DNA of 64,000 nucleotides from NCBI RefSeq assembly GCF_000369045.1, contig NZ_KB849790.1, positions 310,001 to 374,000 on the forward strand, in the 5' to 3' direction. The position numbers were made by a program, and so were the translations under genes. Source of the stretch: Acinetobacter pittii ATCC 19004 = CIP 70.29. GTDB taxonomy: Bacteria > Pseudomonadota > Gammaproteobacteria > Pseudomonadales > Moraxellaceae. Positions 1-9,346 of this stretch are shown here, in pieces. The notes under the pieces were generated by a model that did no database searches, had not been told where the DNA came from, and was given only the letters and a program-made list of their open reading frames with translations. Position 1 is the first letter of the stretch. The number at the start of each line of letters is the position of its first letter.

Positions 1-498
1 GACTTGTCCTGTATTTGCTTGTAATCCGCTAGGTATATCAACTGAAATTTTTAGACCAGATTGTTCATTAAATTGTTGAATAGCCTGTTGCCAATTAGTA
101 TTTAATTCACGATTTAAGCCTATGCCAAATAAAGCATCAATATGACAATCAAATGTTCTTTTAATCTCAAAATTTGAATGAATTGGGACTTTTATTTCTC
201 TAGCAAATTGCGCTGCACAATGTAAATCGGCTGACTCACCCAATTGAGCTGCAAAGATTTCAACCTGAAATCCAGCTTGTTTCAGATAACTTGCTATAAA
301 GTAACCATCACCTGCGTTATTGCCTTGTCCGCACCAAATAGCAATATTCTTAATAGCCCGATCGTTAAAAAGCTCAATAAGTTGCTGGGCAATTGACCAA
401 GCCGCTTGCTGCATTAAACCTAATGAGGAGTTTTGCGCAGCAAACCAGCGCCGCTCCCATGCTCGAATATCATCGCTATGGTAAACTACCGCCTGCAT
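1..498 (-). CDS. nnr: NAD(P)H-hydrate epimerase / dehydratase Nnr (partial, N-terminal 166 codons)
   Basis: The gene runs off the left edge, so only the N-terminal epimerase (YjeF_N) domain is visible. This domain interconverts the R and S forms of damaged NAD(P)H hydrate; in the usual bifunctional protein a C-terminal kinase-like dehydratase follows, and that part would lie outside the window. Supporting motifs are the nucleotide-binding segment CGQGNNAGDGYF near residue 60, DALFGIGLNR near residue 125, and VDIPSGLQANTG near the cut edge, all typical of YjeF_N. I chose the start MQAVVYHSD, with GAGGATAAT just upstream. It is divergent from queG with a 26-bp gap, and the same nnr/queG neighbourhood is common in gammaproteobacteria. 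Whether the dehydratase domain is present cannot be seen. Confidence 0.9.
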   Translation of the reverse strand, partial: MQAVVYHSDDIRAWERRWFAAQNSSLGLMQQAAWSIAQQLIELFNDRAIKNIAIWCGQGNNAGDGYFIASYLKQAGFQVEIFAAQLGESADLHCAAQFAREIKVPIHSNFEIKRTFDCHIDALFGIGLNRELNTNWQQAIQQFNEQSGLKISVDIPSGLQANTGQV

Positions 499-524
499 AT
501 TATTATCCTCTTGCATTTTGGTTT

Positions 525-1625
525 ATGACATCTTCCGACACATCACGCATTGCAGTGCAACAAATTGATCCACATGAATTAAAAGCATGGATCAAAGCTC
601 AAGCATTAGACTTGGGTTTTGCTGATTGTGTCATCGCAAAACCAGATGCTCAAGAGCAAATGCCACGTTTTTTAGAGTATCTTGAACGTGGTTATCATGC
701 AGACATGACCTATTTAGAAGAAAATCTAGAAAAGCGAGCTGATCCAACACTATTAGTGCCTGGTACAAAAAGTATTATTTGTGTCCGCATGAATTATCTT
801 GTGGAATCTCCAAAGCCTCGATATGTACCTTTAGAGCCTAATTCTGCCATTATCGCCCGCTATGCACGTGGCCGTGATTACCATAAAGTCATGCGTGGTA
901 GATTGAAAACGCTAGCAACACGAATTCGTGAAAAAGTTGGTGACTTTGAATCTCGTCCTTTTGCAGATTCAGCGCCTATTTTTGAAAAATCATTAGCTGA
1001 AAGTGCTGGAATGGGTTGGACAGGTAAACATACTTTGCTCATTCATAAAAAGTCAGGTTCTTTTTTCGTATTAGGTGAGCTATTTACATCACTCGAGCTA
1101 CCTTTCGACGAGCCTGCAACAGCACATTGTGGTTCTTGTAGCGCTTGTATTGATATTTGCCCGACGCAAGCAATTGTCGAGCCTTATATGTTAGATGCAA
1201 GACGTTGTATTGCCTATTTAACTATCGAATATAAAGGAATTATTGCTGAAGAATTACGTGCAGGTATTGGAAACCGAATATTTGGTTGTGATGACTGCCA
1301 GTTAATTTGTCCTTGGAATAGCTTTGCCAAAACAGCATCTATTTCTGATTTTAATCCTAGACATGGGTTAGATAATATTAGTCTGCTTGATATCTGGCAG
1401 TGGGATGAAGCCACTTTTTTAGCCAATACGGAAGGTAGCCCTATCCGCCGGACAGGTTATCAATCATTTAAACGTAATATTGCAATCGGATTAGGAAATG
1501 CTCCTTATTCAAAAGAAATTGTAGATCAACTACAAAATGGCAAAAATTTACATGACGAAATCGTCAATGTGCATATTGATTGGGCAATTGAACAGCAACT
1601 TAATCAACTTCAGCTATCAAATTAA
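525..1625 (+). CDS. queG: Epoxyqueuosine reductase QueG
   Basis: QueG performs the last step of queuosine synthesis in the cytoplasm, reducing epoxyqueuosine to queuosine in the tRNA wobble position using cobalamin and two [4Fe-4S] clusters. The two ferredoxin-type cluster motifs are intact (CGSCSACIDICP and CDDCQLICPWN). The N-terminal region with GFADCVIAKPDA and ARYARGRDYHKVMRGRL matches the corrinoid-dependent reductase fold. At 366 residues it is close to the E. coli length. I start at 525 (MTSSDTSRIAVQ). The frame is open further upstream to 393, but that would overlap nnr on the other strand. No strong ribosome binding site is visible, so the exact start is moderately certain. No clear terminator follows; bioB begins 75 bp later. 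Confidence 0.93.
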   Translation: MTSSDTSRIAVQQIDPHELKAWIKAQALDLGFADCVIAKPDAQEQMPRFLEYLERGYHADMTYLEENLEKRADPTLLVPGTKSIICVRMNYLVESPKPRYVPLEPNSAIIARYARGRDYHKVMRGRLKTLATRIREKVGDFESRPFADSAPIFEKSLAESAGMGWTGKHTLLIHKKSGSFFVLGELFTSLELPFDEPATAHCGSCSACIDICPTQAIVEPYMLDARRCIAYLTIEYKGIIAEELRAGIGNRIFGCDDCQLICPWNSFAKTASISDFNPRHGLDNISLLDIWQWDEATFLANTEGSPIRRTGYQSFKRNIAIGLGNAPYSKEIVDQLQNGKNLHDEIVNVHIDWAIEQQLNQLQLSN

Positions 1626-1700
1626 AAAAATGATGTTTTTTGCCCTATAGCTTTAATACGAATTCTGTATGATTATGTATAGTGAATTAATGCCATCATC

Positions 1701-2702
1701 ATGGATATGACAATGACTCTACGTAATGATTGGAATCGTGAAGAAATCCAAGCTTTATATGAACAACCTTTTTTGGATTTAGTTTTCAAGGCTCAGCAAG
1801 TACATCGTGAGCACTTCACTGCCAATTCAATTCAGGTCAGTACCCTTTTATCTATTAAAACGGGTAAATGTCCTGAAGATTGCAAATACTGCTCACAATC
1901 GGCACATTACGAATCAAAACTAGAAGCAGAAAAACGTATTGCTGTTGAAAAAGTGATTAGTGAAGCGAAAGCTGCAAAAGATTCAGGTTCATCACGTTTT
2001 TGTATGGGTGCTGCTTGGCGTAACCCACATGAGCGCGATATGCCTTATGTTTTAGAAATGGTACGTGAAGTTAAAGCATTAGGTATGGAAACCTGTATGA
2101 CTTTAGGGATGCTTAACCAATCTCAAGCAGAACGCCTAAAGGTTGCTGGTTTAGATTACTATAACCACAATTTAGATACATCTCGTGAGTATTATTCTCA
2201 CATCATTAGTACTCGTACTTTTGATGACCGTTTAAATACCCTTGATTATGTTCGTCAAGCTGGTATGAAAGTTTGTAGTGGCGGTATTGTGGGTTTAGGC
2301 GAAACTCGTGAAGACCGAATTGGTTTATTACATGAACTAGCTACCCTACCAATTCACCCTGAATCTGTGCCAATCAATATGCTTGTTCCTATTGAAGGAA
2401 CACCTTTAGCTGATGTTGAAAAGCTTGATGTAATTGAGTGGATTCGTACTATTGCTGTGGCGCGTATTATCATGCCGTATAGCTATATCCGTCTCTCTGC
2501 GGGCCGCGAATCATTAAGTGATTCAGACCAAGCATTAGCATTTATGGCAGGTGCAAACTCATTATTCTCTGGTGATAAACTACTAACCACACCAAATGCC
2601 GGTGAAGGTAAAGACCAAGCTTTATTTAATAAACTAGGTTTAACGGCTGAAAAACCAAAGCCAACAGTTGCTGATTTATCAGTAGATGCAATGAGTGCTT
2701 AA
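1701..2702 (+). CDS. bioB: Biotin synthase BioB
   Basis: BioB is a radical-SAM enzyme that inserts sulfur into dethiobiotin to make biotin. The radical-SAM cluster motif [10 protein letters not shown] is at about residues 57–66, and the sacrificial [2Fe-2S] ligands are in the surrounding conserved blocks ([44 protein letters not shown] and the arginine in YIRLSAGR). Three in-frame ATGs lie at the start (1701, 1707, 1713). The shortest gives the 329-residue form I associate with Acinetobacter, and no ribosome binding site decides between them. It stands alone, without bioFCD alongside, and ends in a strong terminator shared with the convergent small gene downstream. Confidence 0.96.
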   Translation: MDMTMTLRNDWNREEIQALYEQPFLDLVFKAQQVHREHFTANSIQVSTLLSIKTGKCPEDCKYCSQSAHYESKLEAEKRIAVEKVISEAKAAKDSGSSRFCMGAAWRNPHERDMPYVLEMVREVKALGMETCMTLGMLNQSQAERLKVAGLDYYNHNLDTSREYYSHIISTRTFDDRLNTLDYVRQAGMKVCSGGIVGLGETREDRIGLLHELATLPIHPESVPINMLVPIEGTPLADVEKLDVIEWIRTIAVARIIMPYSYIRLSAGRESLSDSDQALAFMAGANSLFSGDKLLTTPNAGEGKDQALFNKLGLTAEKPKPTVADLSVDAMSA

Positions 2703-2720
2703 CTCAAATTAGAAAATTTA

Positions 2721-2747
2721 AAAGCCCTGATCATTCAGGGCTTTTTT
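2721..2747. terminator. Rho-independent terminator after bioB
   Basis: A GC-rich hairpin with arms AAAGCCCTGA and TCAGGGCTTT is followed by a T run. The A run on the left side means it can also stop transcription from the convergent small gene on the minus strand. Confidence 0.9.
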
Positions 2748-2750
2748 CAT

Positions 2751-2963
2751 TTATATAGAAGTTACTAATATTCCGTAAGTAGCATTTAGAAAGGTTCCGA
2801 CTCGAATAATATCCTTTCCTGCTGCATGCGTTACTGTGAGTTCTTGGCTCAACACATCAAAATTGAAAGAATCAAAAACATCTTGATGGTGTAAAAGCCA
2901 AGTCACTGTATCTGCTACATTTTCATCCGCAATATAAGTTAAGGCCTTGAAGTCTTTACTCAT
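2751..2963 (-). CDS. Hypothetical protein, 70 aa
   Basis: I do not recognise this family. The product is a small acidic protein without signal peptide or membrane segment, beginning MSKDFKALTYIADENV. The start has AAGAG six bases upstream, and the gene ends four bases from the bioB terminator, as expected for a true convergent gene. Codon use looks ordinary for the region. It shares strand with the next unknown gene and could be its downstream partner (63-bp gap). The two N-terminal halves both contain an Ile-Ala-Asp-Glu stretch (IADENV here, IADEYV in the neighbour), which hints at distant relatedness but is too short to prove it. Function unknown. Confidence 0.62.
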   Translation of the reverse strand: MSKDFKALTYIADENVADTVTWLLHHQDVFDSFNFDVLSQELTVTHAAGKDIIRVGTFLNATYGILVTSI

Positions 2964-3026
2964 AAATAACTCTTAAAAATAAATTTTATGAATTTTATAT
3001 GAGTTCACTCTACCTTAAAAGAAAAT

Positions 3027-3377
3027 CTAAGCTGCTTTAGGATTTACTAACGAATGTCCTGATAATAACCTTGACAAGGCTTGAGGTGTAAATTCTAAAG
3101 AAAGTACATGATTTTTGAGATTGACTGAATGCTTGCTAATTAATGGAAGTAAGCCATCTTCTGTTTCAAAGACATATTCATCTGCAATATTTAAGATACC
3201 TTCAAGGTTTGTCGTACTTGAAGCAAGATCATGGCTAAAGATGTCATAAATCGTTTGCAAGTTAAACGTTGTTTGCTGCTCCGTCGGATGCTTGATGAGA
3301 TAATCCTTTAAAAATAAAACTAATTTATGAGCAAAGAAAAAGTAATTAGGTTTATAGCTATACTTCATAGTATTCAT
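3027..3377 (-). CDS. Hypothetical protein, 116 aa
   Basis: No family is recognised. The protein is soluble, has no signal peptide, and appears mostly helical in its first two thirds (KLVLFLKDYLIKH, TIYDIFSHDL). The start at 3377 has a good GGAG nine bases upstream; a second ATG at 3368 is possible. It is followed on the same strand by the 70-aa unknown gene, so the two may form a small operon. The upstream 445 bp of AT-rich DNA separates it from the divergent pilus operon, so the two sets of genes could share that control region. Function cannot be inferred. Confidence 0.7.
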   Translation of the reverse strand: MNTMKYSYKPNYFFFAHKLVLFLKDYLIKHPTEQQTTFNLQTIYDIFSHDLASSTTNLEGILNIADEYVFETEDGLLPLISKHSVNLKNHVLSLEFTPQALSRLLSGHSLVNPKAA

Positions 3378-3822
3378 GGAACTGAACTCCAGATTATCTT
3401 TTATTGAATTACAACTAAAACAGTAGGAATTGAACCTTAAAAAATTCTTAAAAAATTAAATATATTTATAAGATATACACAAAACAATTTTATCATTAAA
3501 AAACAATGTGTTAATCAAAAACATTAGATATATATTATCTTAAACATTTTAAAATTTCATTAATTCAATAAAATACAATAACTTAGATATTACCAATTTT
3601 TAAATTCTATTTTAAATAAAAACTAATTAATTATTTTACCAAATGATAAAAAATAAATTTTTTAATTTTCATTAATAAAAGCAATTGATCAAAATATATA
3701 TAAATATAATGTTTTTCTTGTTTTTTGATTGAAAAGTGATATATTTCCTTCGCCTTACTTAATCAGAATAAACTTACTGAAAAGTAATGGATTTTATTTT
3801 AAAAAGCTATTCTGGGGATTTT
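3378..3822. promoter_or_regulatory. AT-rich divergent intergenic region before the pilus operon
   Basis: This 445-bp stretch contains no credible gene. It is extremely AT-rich with many A- and T-tracts, the kind of DNA that H-NS-like proteins bind, and it must hold the promoters for the pilus operon on the right and the unknown gene on the left. I could not identify a convincing −35/−10 pair or operator. Confidence 0.5.
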
Positions 3823-4359
3823 ATGAAAAAATTTATTTTTGTGGCAGCAGTTTCTTTCTTAAATATAGCAAATGCACAAGCAGCAGATGGCACAATTACT
3901 ATTAATGGTCTTGTCACGGATAATACTTGTACTATTGATACTGGAGATAAAAATTTAACAATCAATTTGCCTACTGTTTCATCTCAAACTTTAAAAAATG
4001 CTGGTGATGTAGCTGGTCGTACACCTTTTCAAATTAATTTAACGAACTGTACCGCTGCAGGTAAAGTCGCAACTTATTTTGAACCAGGCGCAACCGTTGA
4101 CTTTAATACGGGTCGTTTATTAAACCAAGCAACTTCTGGTGCAGCAACAAATGTAAATATTCAATTACTTGGCAGTAATAATGCTGTGATTCCTGTACTT
4201 GCTACAAGCACAAATGAAACTCAAACGAATTCACAATGGGTAAATGTTTCAGCAGGCGGTAGTGCTGATCTTAACTATTATGCTGAATATTATGCTACAG
4301 GTGCTTCTACTGCTGGTACGGTAACATCGCAAGTAAAATACACGATCATTTATCAATAA
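3823..4359 (+). CDS. Type 1-like fimbrial major subunit (pilin)
   Basis: This is the probable main shaft subunit of a chaperone/usher pilus. A signal peptide (MKKFIFVAAVSFLNIANAQA) is followed by the mature start ADGTITINGLV, the classic pilin beginning. The two pilin cysteines are present (DNTCTID and LTNCTAAG), and the protein ends in an aromatic β-strand (VKYTIIYQ) with the penultimate tyrosine that chaperones recognise. I chose the start at 3823 because GGGGA lies just upstream and the signal peptide begins there; an upstream ATG at 3787 would add twelve unnatural residues. It is first in an operon with chaperone, usher and adhesin. The strong hairpin after it probably keeps its mRNA more abundant than the rest. 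Confidence 0.92.
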   Translation: MKKFIFVAAVSFLNIANAQAADGTITINGLVTDNTCTIDTGDKNLTINLPTVSSQTLKNAGDVAGRTPFQINLTNCTAAGKVATYFEPGATVDFNTGRLLNQATSGAATNVNIQLLGSNNAVIPVLATSTNETQTNSQWVNVSAGGSADLNYYAEYYATGASTAGTVTSQVKYTIIYQ

Positions 4360-4371
4360 ACTTAAAAATGA

Positions 4372-4395
4372 AGCTTCTATTCATGAATAGAAGCT
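4372..4395. repeat. Perfect 24-bp palindrome between pilin and chaperone genes
   Basis: The arms AGCTTCTATTCA and TGAATAGAAGCT form a perfect palindrome 13 bases after the pilin stop. No T run follows, so it looks more like an mRNA-stabilising or processing hairpin than a terminator. Confidence 0.7.
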
Positions 4396-4432
4396 ATCTC
4401 CTTCCTATTATTTGTTATTGAGAATATGACTG

Positions 4433-5176
4433 ATGCTTTTTCGTGGTCGTAAATTTTTTTGGGGATTAGTGTGTCTGCAAGTAGTGCTCACTACTACAGG
4501 CCATACTGAAATTGTTTTACATGGTACTCGTGTCATTTACCCTTCAAATGCACGTGAGATCACATTACAACTAAGTAATAACGGCACGGCCCCGTCTCTT
4601 GTTCAAGCATGGATCGATGATGGAAATGCAAAGTCAACACCAGATGAAACAAATGTACCTTTCATTATTACTCCACCAATTTCACGAGTAGAAGCAACTA
4701 AGGGGCAAACCTTAAGAATTACAGCTTTACCTACTACATCTCAACTAAGCCAACAACAAGAATCTATTTTTTGGCTTAATGTTTTAGATATCCCTCCTAA
4801 ACCTGAAGGAAGAACTCAACAAGGTCAAACCACAACAACCTCTAACAATTTTTTGCAACTCGCTGTTCGTTCGCGAATTAAATTTTTTTACCGCCCTATA
4901 GATCTAAAAGAAAATATTGATCAATTAAGTGACAAAGTCGAGTGGAAAATAAATGATCAATATCTAATGATAAAAAATCCGACACCTTTTTTTCTTACTA
5001 TTACCTCCATTTTTCAAGGAAGTGAAGGCCATAAAACAGACTTATTGCAACAAGGCTTAATGATTGCCCCTTATTCAGAGGATAAAATTAAACTAAAAAA
5101 TAAAAACTTAGGAGATATGAGCTTTGTGTATATCAATGATTACGGTGGACGAGTTGAGCACCCAATAAAATTCTAA
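4433..5176 (+). CDS. Fimbrial periplasmic chaperone (PapD/FimC family)
   Basis: The protein is a 247-residue pilus chaperone that would bind pilin subunits in the periplasm by donor-strand complementation and hand them to the usher. It has a signal peptide (MLFRGRKFFWGLV… to about residue 26), the conserved first-domain segment GTRVIYPSNAREI with the subunit-anchoring arginine, the FWLNVLDIPPKP strand, and RSRIKFFYRP carrying the conserved lysine. The second domain is shorter and more divergent. It lies 73 bp after the pilin gene and 55 bp before the usher in the same direction. The ribosome binding site is weak (GAGAA about ten bases upstream). Confidence 0.93.
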   Translation: MLFRGRKFFWGLVCLQVVLTTTGHTEIVLHGTRVIYPSNAREITLQLSNNGTAPSLVQAWIDDGNAKSTPDETNVPFIITPPISRVEATKGQTLRITALPTTSQLSQQQESIFWLNVLDIPPKPEGRTQQGQTTTTSNNFLQLAVRSRIKFFYRPIDLKENIDQLSDKVEWKINDQYLMIKNPTPFFLTITSIFQGSEGHKTDLLQQGLMIAPYSEDKIKLKNKNLGDMSFVYINDYGGRVEHPIKF

Positions 5177-5231
5177 CCTCATTGTATTTTTTAAGAAAAT
5201 TTAAAACCTATCATGAGTAGGCTCTAGAACT

Positions 5232-7772
5232 ATGTCTAAATGGTTTATACCTTATATATGTTTAAAAAGCCCCTTTACTTGGTATGTCGTCTCAAGTATT
5301 ACGCTATTCATGCCTGTGGCTATATATGCTGAAAATAATACTGATGTTCCACATTTTACGAAGGCTGAATTTGATAGCAATTTCTTAGTAGGTAATGCAC
5401 AAAAAATTGATATAGCTCGCTTCAAATACGGAAACCCGATCTTGCCTGGTGAATATAGCTTAGATGTTTATGTTAATGGTCAATGGCTGGGTAAACGGCG
5501 TATGCGATTTACTGCCTCAGCCCCTAACATAAATGCTGAAACATGTTTTACAGAGGTCATGTTGCTTGAATATGGGGTAAAAGCTAATATTCTAAGTCAA
5601 CATGACTCTAATTCATCTCTTTCATGTAAAGCGCTCGCTTCATGGATAGATAGTGCTTTTTATGTATTTGATAGTTCCCGTTTAAGAATTGATATTTCGA
5701 TCCCGCAAGTCGTCTTAGAAAAAAATCCGCAAGGCTATATCGATCCACATTTGTGGGATCGTGGTATTAATGCAGCTTTTTTAAGCTATAACGCTACAGC
5801 ATATCGAATAGTCAATGAACAACATGCAAATAGTTATGCTTTTATGGGAACCAATCTTGGAGCAAATTTAGCAAGTTGGCAGTTTCGCCATAATGGACAA
5901 TGGAAATGGCAAAGCCAATCTAATTCTCAATCTAATAATTTTTCTTATACCTCGACAAATACATATGTACAAAAGGCATTTCCAGATATCCATGGTGTGG
6001 TGACTTTAGGAGAATATTTTACTAATAGCGATTTTATTGACTCTTTGCCCTATCGTGGAATGAATATTTCAAGTGATGACCGAATGCTTCCAAATAGTAT
6101 GCTCAGTTATGCTCCAAGAGTTCGAGGTTATGCCAAAACCAATGCAAAAGTCGAAGTTAGACAACAAGGTAATTTAATTTACCAAACCACAGTCCCACCA
6201 GGAAACTTTGAAATTAATGATCTCTATCCCACAGGATTTGGAGGTGAGTTACAAGTTTCGGTACTTGAATCTAATGGAGTAGTTCAAAAATATTCTATTC
6301 CATATGCTTCTGTAATTGAAATGCTACGTCCTCAAATGAGCCGATATTCATTCACCTTAGGACAATTTCGAGACCCAAACATTAAGTTAACTCCATGGCT
6401 AATACAGGGTAAATATCAACGCGGAATCAATAATTACCTTACAACTTATAGCGCAATTCAAGGAACACAGCAGTATTTCTCTGTATTGTTAGGTACAGCT
6501 TTTTCAATGCCTATTGGCGCTATTTCTTTTGATGCAACACATTCAAATGCCAATTTTTCTTATCAACCTAAAATGACAGGGCAAAGTTATCGTCTAAGTT
6601 ACAATAAGTTATTTTCTCCAACGCATACTAACTTAACACTAGCAACTTATCGTTATTCAACACAAAACTATCTCAAACTACATGATGCAATTTTGATTCG
6701 GGACTTACAAGAGCAAAACATTGATAGTTTTTCGGTAGGTAAGCAAAAAAGTGAATTCCAGCTTAATTTAAATCAAGCTCTTCCAAACCAATGGGGAAAT
6801 TTCTATTTAGTAGGTTCGTGGACAAACTATTGGAACCAGTCTACTACTAATAAGCAATTCCAATTAGGTTATAGCAACCAATTTAAAGATTTAACTTATA
6901 GTTTCTCTGCAATTAATAGTGAAACTATTGAAGCTAGCGGGCGAGCTAACCAAGATACTCAATATCTCATTTCTCTATCCTTTCCCTTAGATTTTAAGAA
7001 AAGCTCTTTAAATTTTAATAGTCTTATAAGTGAAGATAGCCAAATTCTGAGTTTTAGCGGTTTTACAGGAAACCGGTTGAATTACGGCGCATCAATTTTC
7101 AGTCAAAACCATGGGCAAACGAATCTCAATATCAATGGCAACTATAAGACAAACTACACAACATTAGGTGCTTCTTTTAGTTACGCTGACTCATATCAAC
7201 AAGAAATGCTTAACTTGAGTGGCAATATCGTTACTCACTCCCAAGGAATTCTGTTTGGTCCAGATCAAGCTCAAACAATGGTTTTAGTTTATGCACCAGA
7301 TGCAACAGGAGCACAAGTCGGTAATACACCAGGCCTCAGCATAAACAAAAAGGGATATGCGGTTATCCCATATGTTACGCCTTACCATATGAATGACATT
7401 AGCCTTGACCCACAAAACATGTCTACACAGGTTGAGCTAGCTGAAAGTAGCTTACGTATTGCTCCCTATGCAGGCTCAATCACTAAAGTTCAATTCACAA
7501 CAAAAAAAGGTTACGCACTTTTTATCAGACCGACCACTTTAGATGGCTCACATTTACCTTTTGCCGCACAGGTATATAACCAGAATAACGAAGTAATAGG
7601 TATTGTTGCGCAAGGCAGCCGTATTTATTTACGAACCCCCTTAACCCATGACCTTTTATATGTGAGATGGGGAGAAAGGAATACTGAAAAATGCGAACTT
7701 GAATACGATATCACGGATCAAATAAAGCATAACAATCAATCAATTATTATGACAAAGGCAGTCTGTAAATGA
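5232..7772 (+). CDS. Fimbrial outer-membrane usher (PapC/FimD family)
   Basis: An 846-residue usher, the outer-membrane pore and assembly platform for the pilus. A long signal peptide (about 33 residues) precedes the N-terminal chaperone-binding domain (FLVGNAQKIDIARFKYGN). The 24-stranded barrel follows, with RGMNISSDDRMLPNS and the plug region RVRGYAKTNAKVEV…DLYPTGFGGELQVSV. The C-terminal domains contain APYAGSITKVQF and GIVAQGSRIYLR. A cysteine pair near the end (KCELEY…KAVCK) is also typical. Length is normal and I see no frameshift. The last four bases overlap the start of the adhesin gene (ATGA), so the two are probably translationally coupled. Confidence 0.96.
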   Translation: MSKWFIPYICLKSPFTWYVVSSITLFMPVAIYAENNTDVPHFTKAEFDSNFLVGNAQKIDIARFKYGNPILPGEYSLDVYVNGQWLGKRRMRFTASAPNINAETCFTEVMLLEYGVKANILSQHDSNSSLSCKALASWIDSAFYVFDSSRLRIDISIPQVVLEKNPQGYIDPHLWDRGINAAFLSYNATAYRIVNEQHANSYAFMGTNLGANLASWQFRHNGQWKWQSQSNSQSNNFSYTSTNTYVQKAFPDIHGVVTLGEYFTNSDFIDSLPYRGMNISSDDRMLPNSMLSYAPRVRGYAKTNAKVEVRQQGNLIYQTTVPPGNFEINDLYPTGFGGELQVSVLESNGVVQKYSIPYASVIEMLRPQMSRYSFTLGQFRDPNIKLTPWLIQGKYQRGINNYLTTYSAIQGTQQYFSVLLGTAFSMPIGAISFDATHSNANFSYQPKMTGQSYRLSYNKLFSPTHTNLTLATYRYSTQNYLKLHDAILIRDLQEQNIDSFSVGKQKSEFQLNLNQALPNQWGNFYLVGSWTNYWNQSTTNKQFQLGYSNQFKDLTYSFSAINSETIEASGRANQDTQYLISLSFPLDFKKSSLNFNSLISEDSQILSFSGFTGNRLNYGASIFSQNHGQTNLNINGNYKTNYTTLGASFSYADSYQQEMLNLSGNIVTHSQGILFGPDQAQTMVLVYAPDATGAQVGNTPGLSINKKGYAVIPYVTPYHMNDISLDPQNMSTQVELAESSLRIAPYAGSITKVQFTTKKGYALFIRPTTLDGSHLPFAAQVYNQNNEVIGIVAQGSRIYLRTPLTHDLLYVRWGERNTEKCELEYDITDQIKHNNQSIIMTKAVCK

Positions 7773-8788
7773 ATAATATTTTAAAAAAAATTGGATTTTT
7801 GGCAGCGAGTCTATTTGCTTATAGCCATACAAATGCAAATTGTAATTTAAGTAAGGGATTTACCACCGTCGATATCCCGATGAACATTGGTAAAATCGTC
7901 GTAAAACCGACTGACCCTATAGGGACTATCTTACAAAGGAATACTTTTACGATTTCTCCCAATAATTCCACTGCAACATGTAGTCGTGCTAGTGATCAAA
8001 TTATTGCGGCTCTCCCCTTAAATTATCCAGTTAGCCCAATAGGTAATAATGTATATGCAACCAATATTCCCGGTATTGGTATTCGTCTTTATCGTGAAGC
8101 AGCAGATGCTTCAGATTTTTCTGGGTATTACCCATATAGACGTACTTTAACCCCAAATACTGCATATACCCTTTCACCGGGATATTTTGTTATGGAAGTT
8201 ATTAAAACATCCATGACCACAGGTTCAGGAGCATTAGTAGCAGGACGTTACAGCACCTATTATGTATCAGGTCAACAAAACCGACCATTTTTAACTACTA
8301 CAGTATTAAGTAATGCTCCTATTTTGATCGCGTCTTCATCATGTGAAATTCAAAATGGTGTAGATATACCTATTCAACTCCCGACTGTTACAAAGTCAGG
8401 TTTTAAAGCGATTGGTTCAACACAAGGCGAGCAGAGCTTTAATCTATCGATTTTATGTAACGGCGGCGAAAACAACTCGGGTATAGCAACAAGTAACACC
8501 ATCAGCTTAAGTTTTGACTATAATTCTGATCCCAAAAATAATCAGGTCATTAATAATAGTGCAGCAAACTCAACCAAAGCCAATGGTGTGGGTGTAGAAC
8601 TATTATGGAATATGAATGGTGCCACTACCCCAATTCAAAAAACAATAAAACAAAATATAGGCACAGTCAGCTCTAATCAGACTATAGAGTACGATATCCC
8701 CTTAACTGCTCGTTACTATCAAACAGCGGCTAATGTAAGCGCGGGTGAGGTTACGGCAACAGCAACTGTAACTATTCAATATGATTAA
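7769..8788 (+). CDS. Fimbrial tip adhesin, two-domain
   Basis: This 339-residue exported protein follows the usher with a 4-bp overlap, the usual place of the tip adhesin. After a signal peptide (to about NANC), residues 24–175 form an N-terminal domain that would be the receptor-binding part. A C-terminal pilin domain follows, beginning near SSCEIQNGVDIPIQLP, with two cysteines (SSCEIQ, ILCNGG) and the terminal β-strand ATVTIQYD with penultimate tyrosine. The pilin domain resembles type 1/P pilus tip adhesins. The receptor is not deducible. With only one pilin gene, the operon is minimal: one shaft subunit and one adhesin. Confidence 0.88.
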   Translation: MNNILKKIGFLAASLFAYSHTNANCNLSKGFTTVDIPMNIGKIVVKPTDPIGTILQRNTFTISPNNSTATCSRASDQIIAALPLNYPVSPIGNNVYATNIPGIGIRLYREAADASDFSGYYPYRRTLTPNTAYTLSPGYFVMEVIKTSMTTGSGALVAGRYSTYYVSGQQNRPFLTTTVLSNAPILIASSSCEIQNGVDIPIQLPTVTKSGFKAIGSTQGEQSFNLSILCNGGENNSGIATSNTISLSFDYNSDPKNNQVINNSAANSTKANGVGVELLWNMNGATTPIQKTIKQNIGTVSSNQTIEYDIPLTARYYQTAANVSAGEVTATATVTIQYD

Positions 8789-9346
8789 TTTATCTCTAAA
8801 AATTTATTAAAAATAATTAAGCTTAGCTCAGCTAAATAATCTTAAAATTTAACGCTTCAAAAATTTTGTAGTTATATTAAAAAGTCACATAAAAAAATGC
8901 TCATAAGCAAAAATAGCAAATGAGCATTAGTGATAACCACTTAACCTGAAATACAAATTGTGGGAAATAGATCACAATTTGCATAACTATAATTCCAAAA
9001 TTTAGCTTAAAAATCAAGTCTTTTTTTTAACAAAAATTTAAATAAGCACAGTAAACTATTGTTTTATATTAATTAAAAAATTAAATTTATTTTTTACATT
9101 CCTATTTTATAGTGTTTCTAAAGAATTATCATTCTATTAATTAATAAAAACTTAATTTTAAGAAAAAATGAAAGAAATTGATTTATATGACCTAAAAATA
9201 ATTTATTTATTTTTCAAAAGCTTAATAAAAAACGAATTTTATGAAATTATAAAGAATTACATAAACTATAATAAAAAAAACATAAATAAATTTAGAAATC
9301 CCCTTCAATTACAAACAATATTCTTAGGCTTTTATCAGAACGTAAC
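8789..9346. other. AT-rich intergenic region with two inverted repeats
   Basis: This 558-bp gap has no credible gene on the plus strand. Two structures stand out. One has arms AATGCTCAT and ATGAGCATT (8896–8928), with an A run before it, so it resembles a terminator read on the minus strand. The other has arms CAAATTGTG and CACAATTTG spaced by ten bases (8954–8981), which looks like an operator for a dimeric protein. A 72-codon reading frame at 9168–9386 has composition like random AT-rich DNA and I do not call it. Confidence 0.45.

Noticed and set aside
393-524. Upstream extension of queG to an earlier start.
   Set aside because: It would overlap the N-terminal coding region of nnr on the opposite strand, and the extra residues do not resemble QueG.
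8962-8981. A CRP-like site within the CAAATTGTG dyad.
   Set aside because: The TGTG and CACA halves are two bases further apart than the CRP/Vfr spacing.
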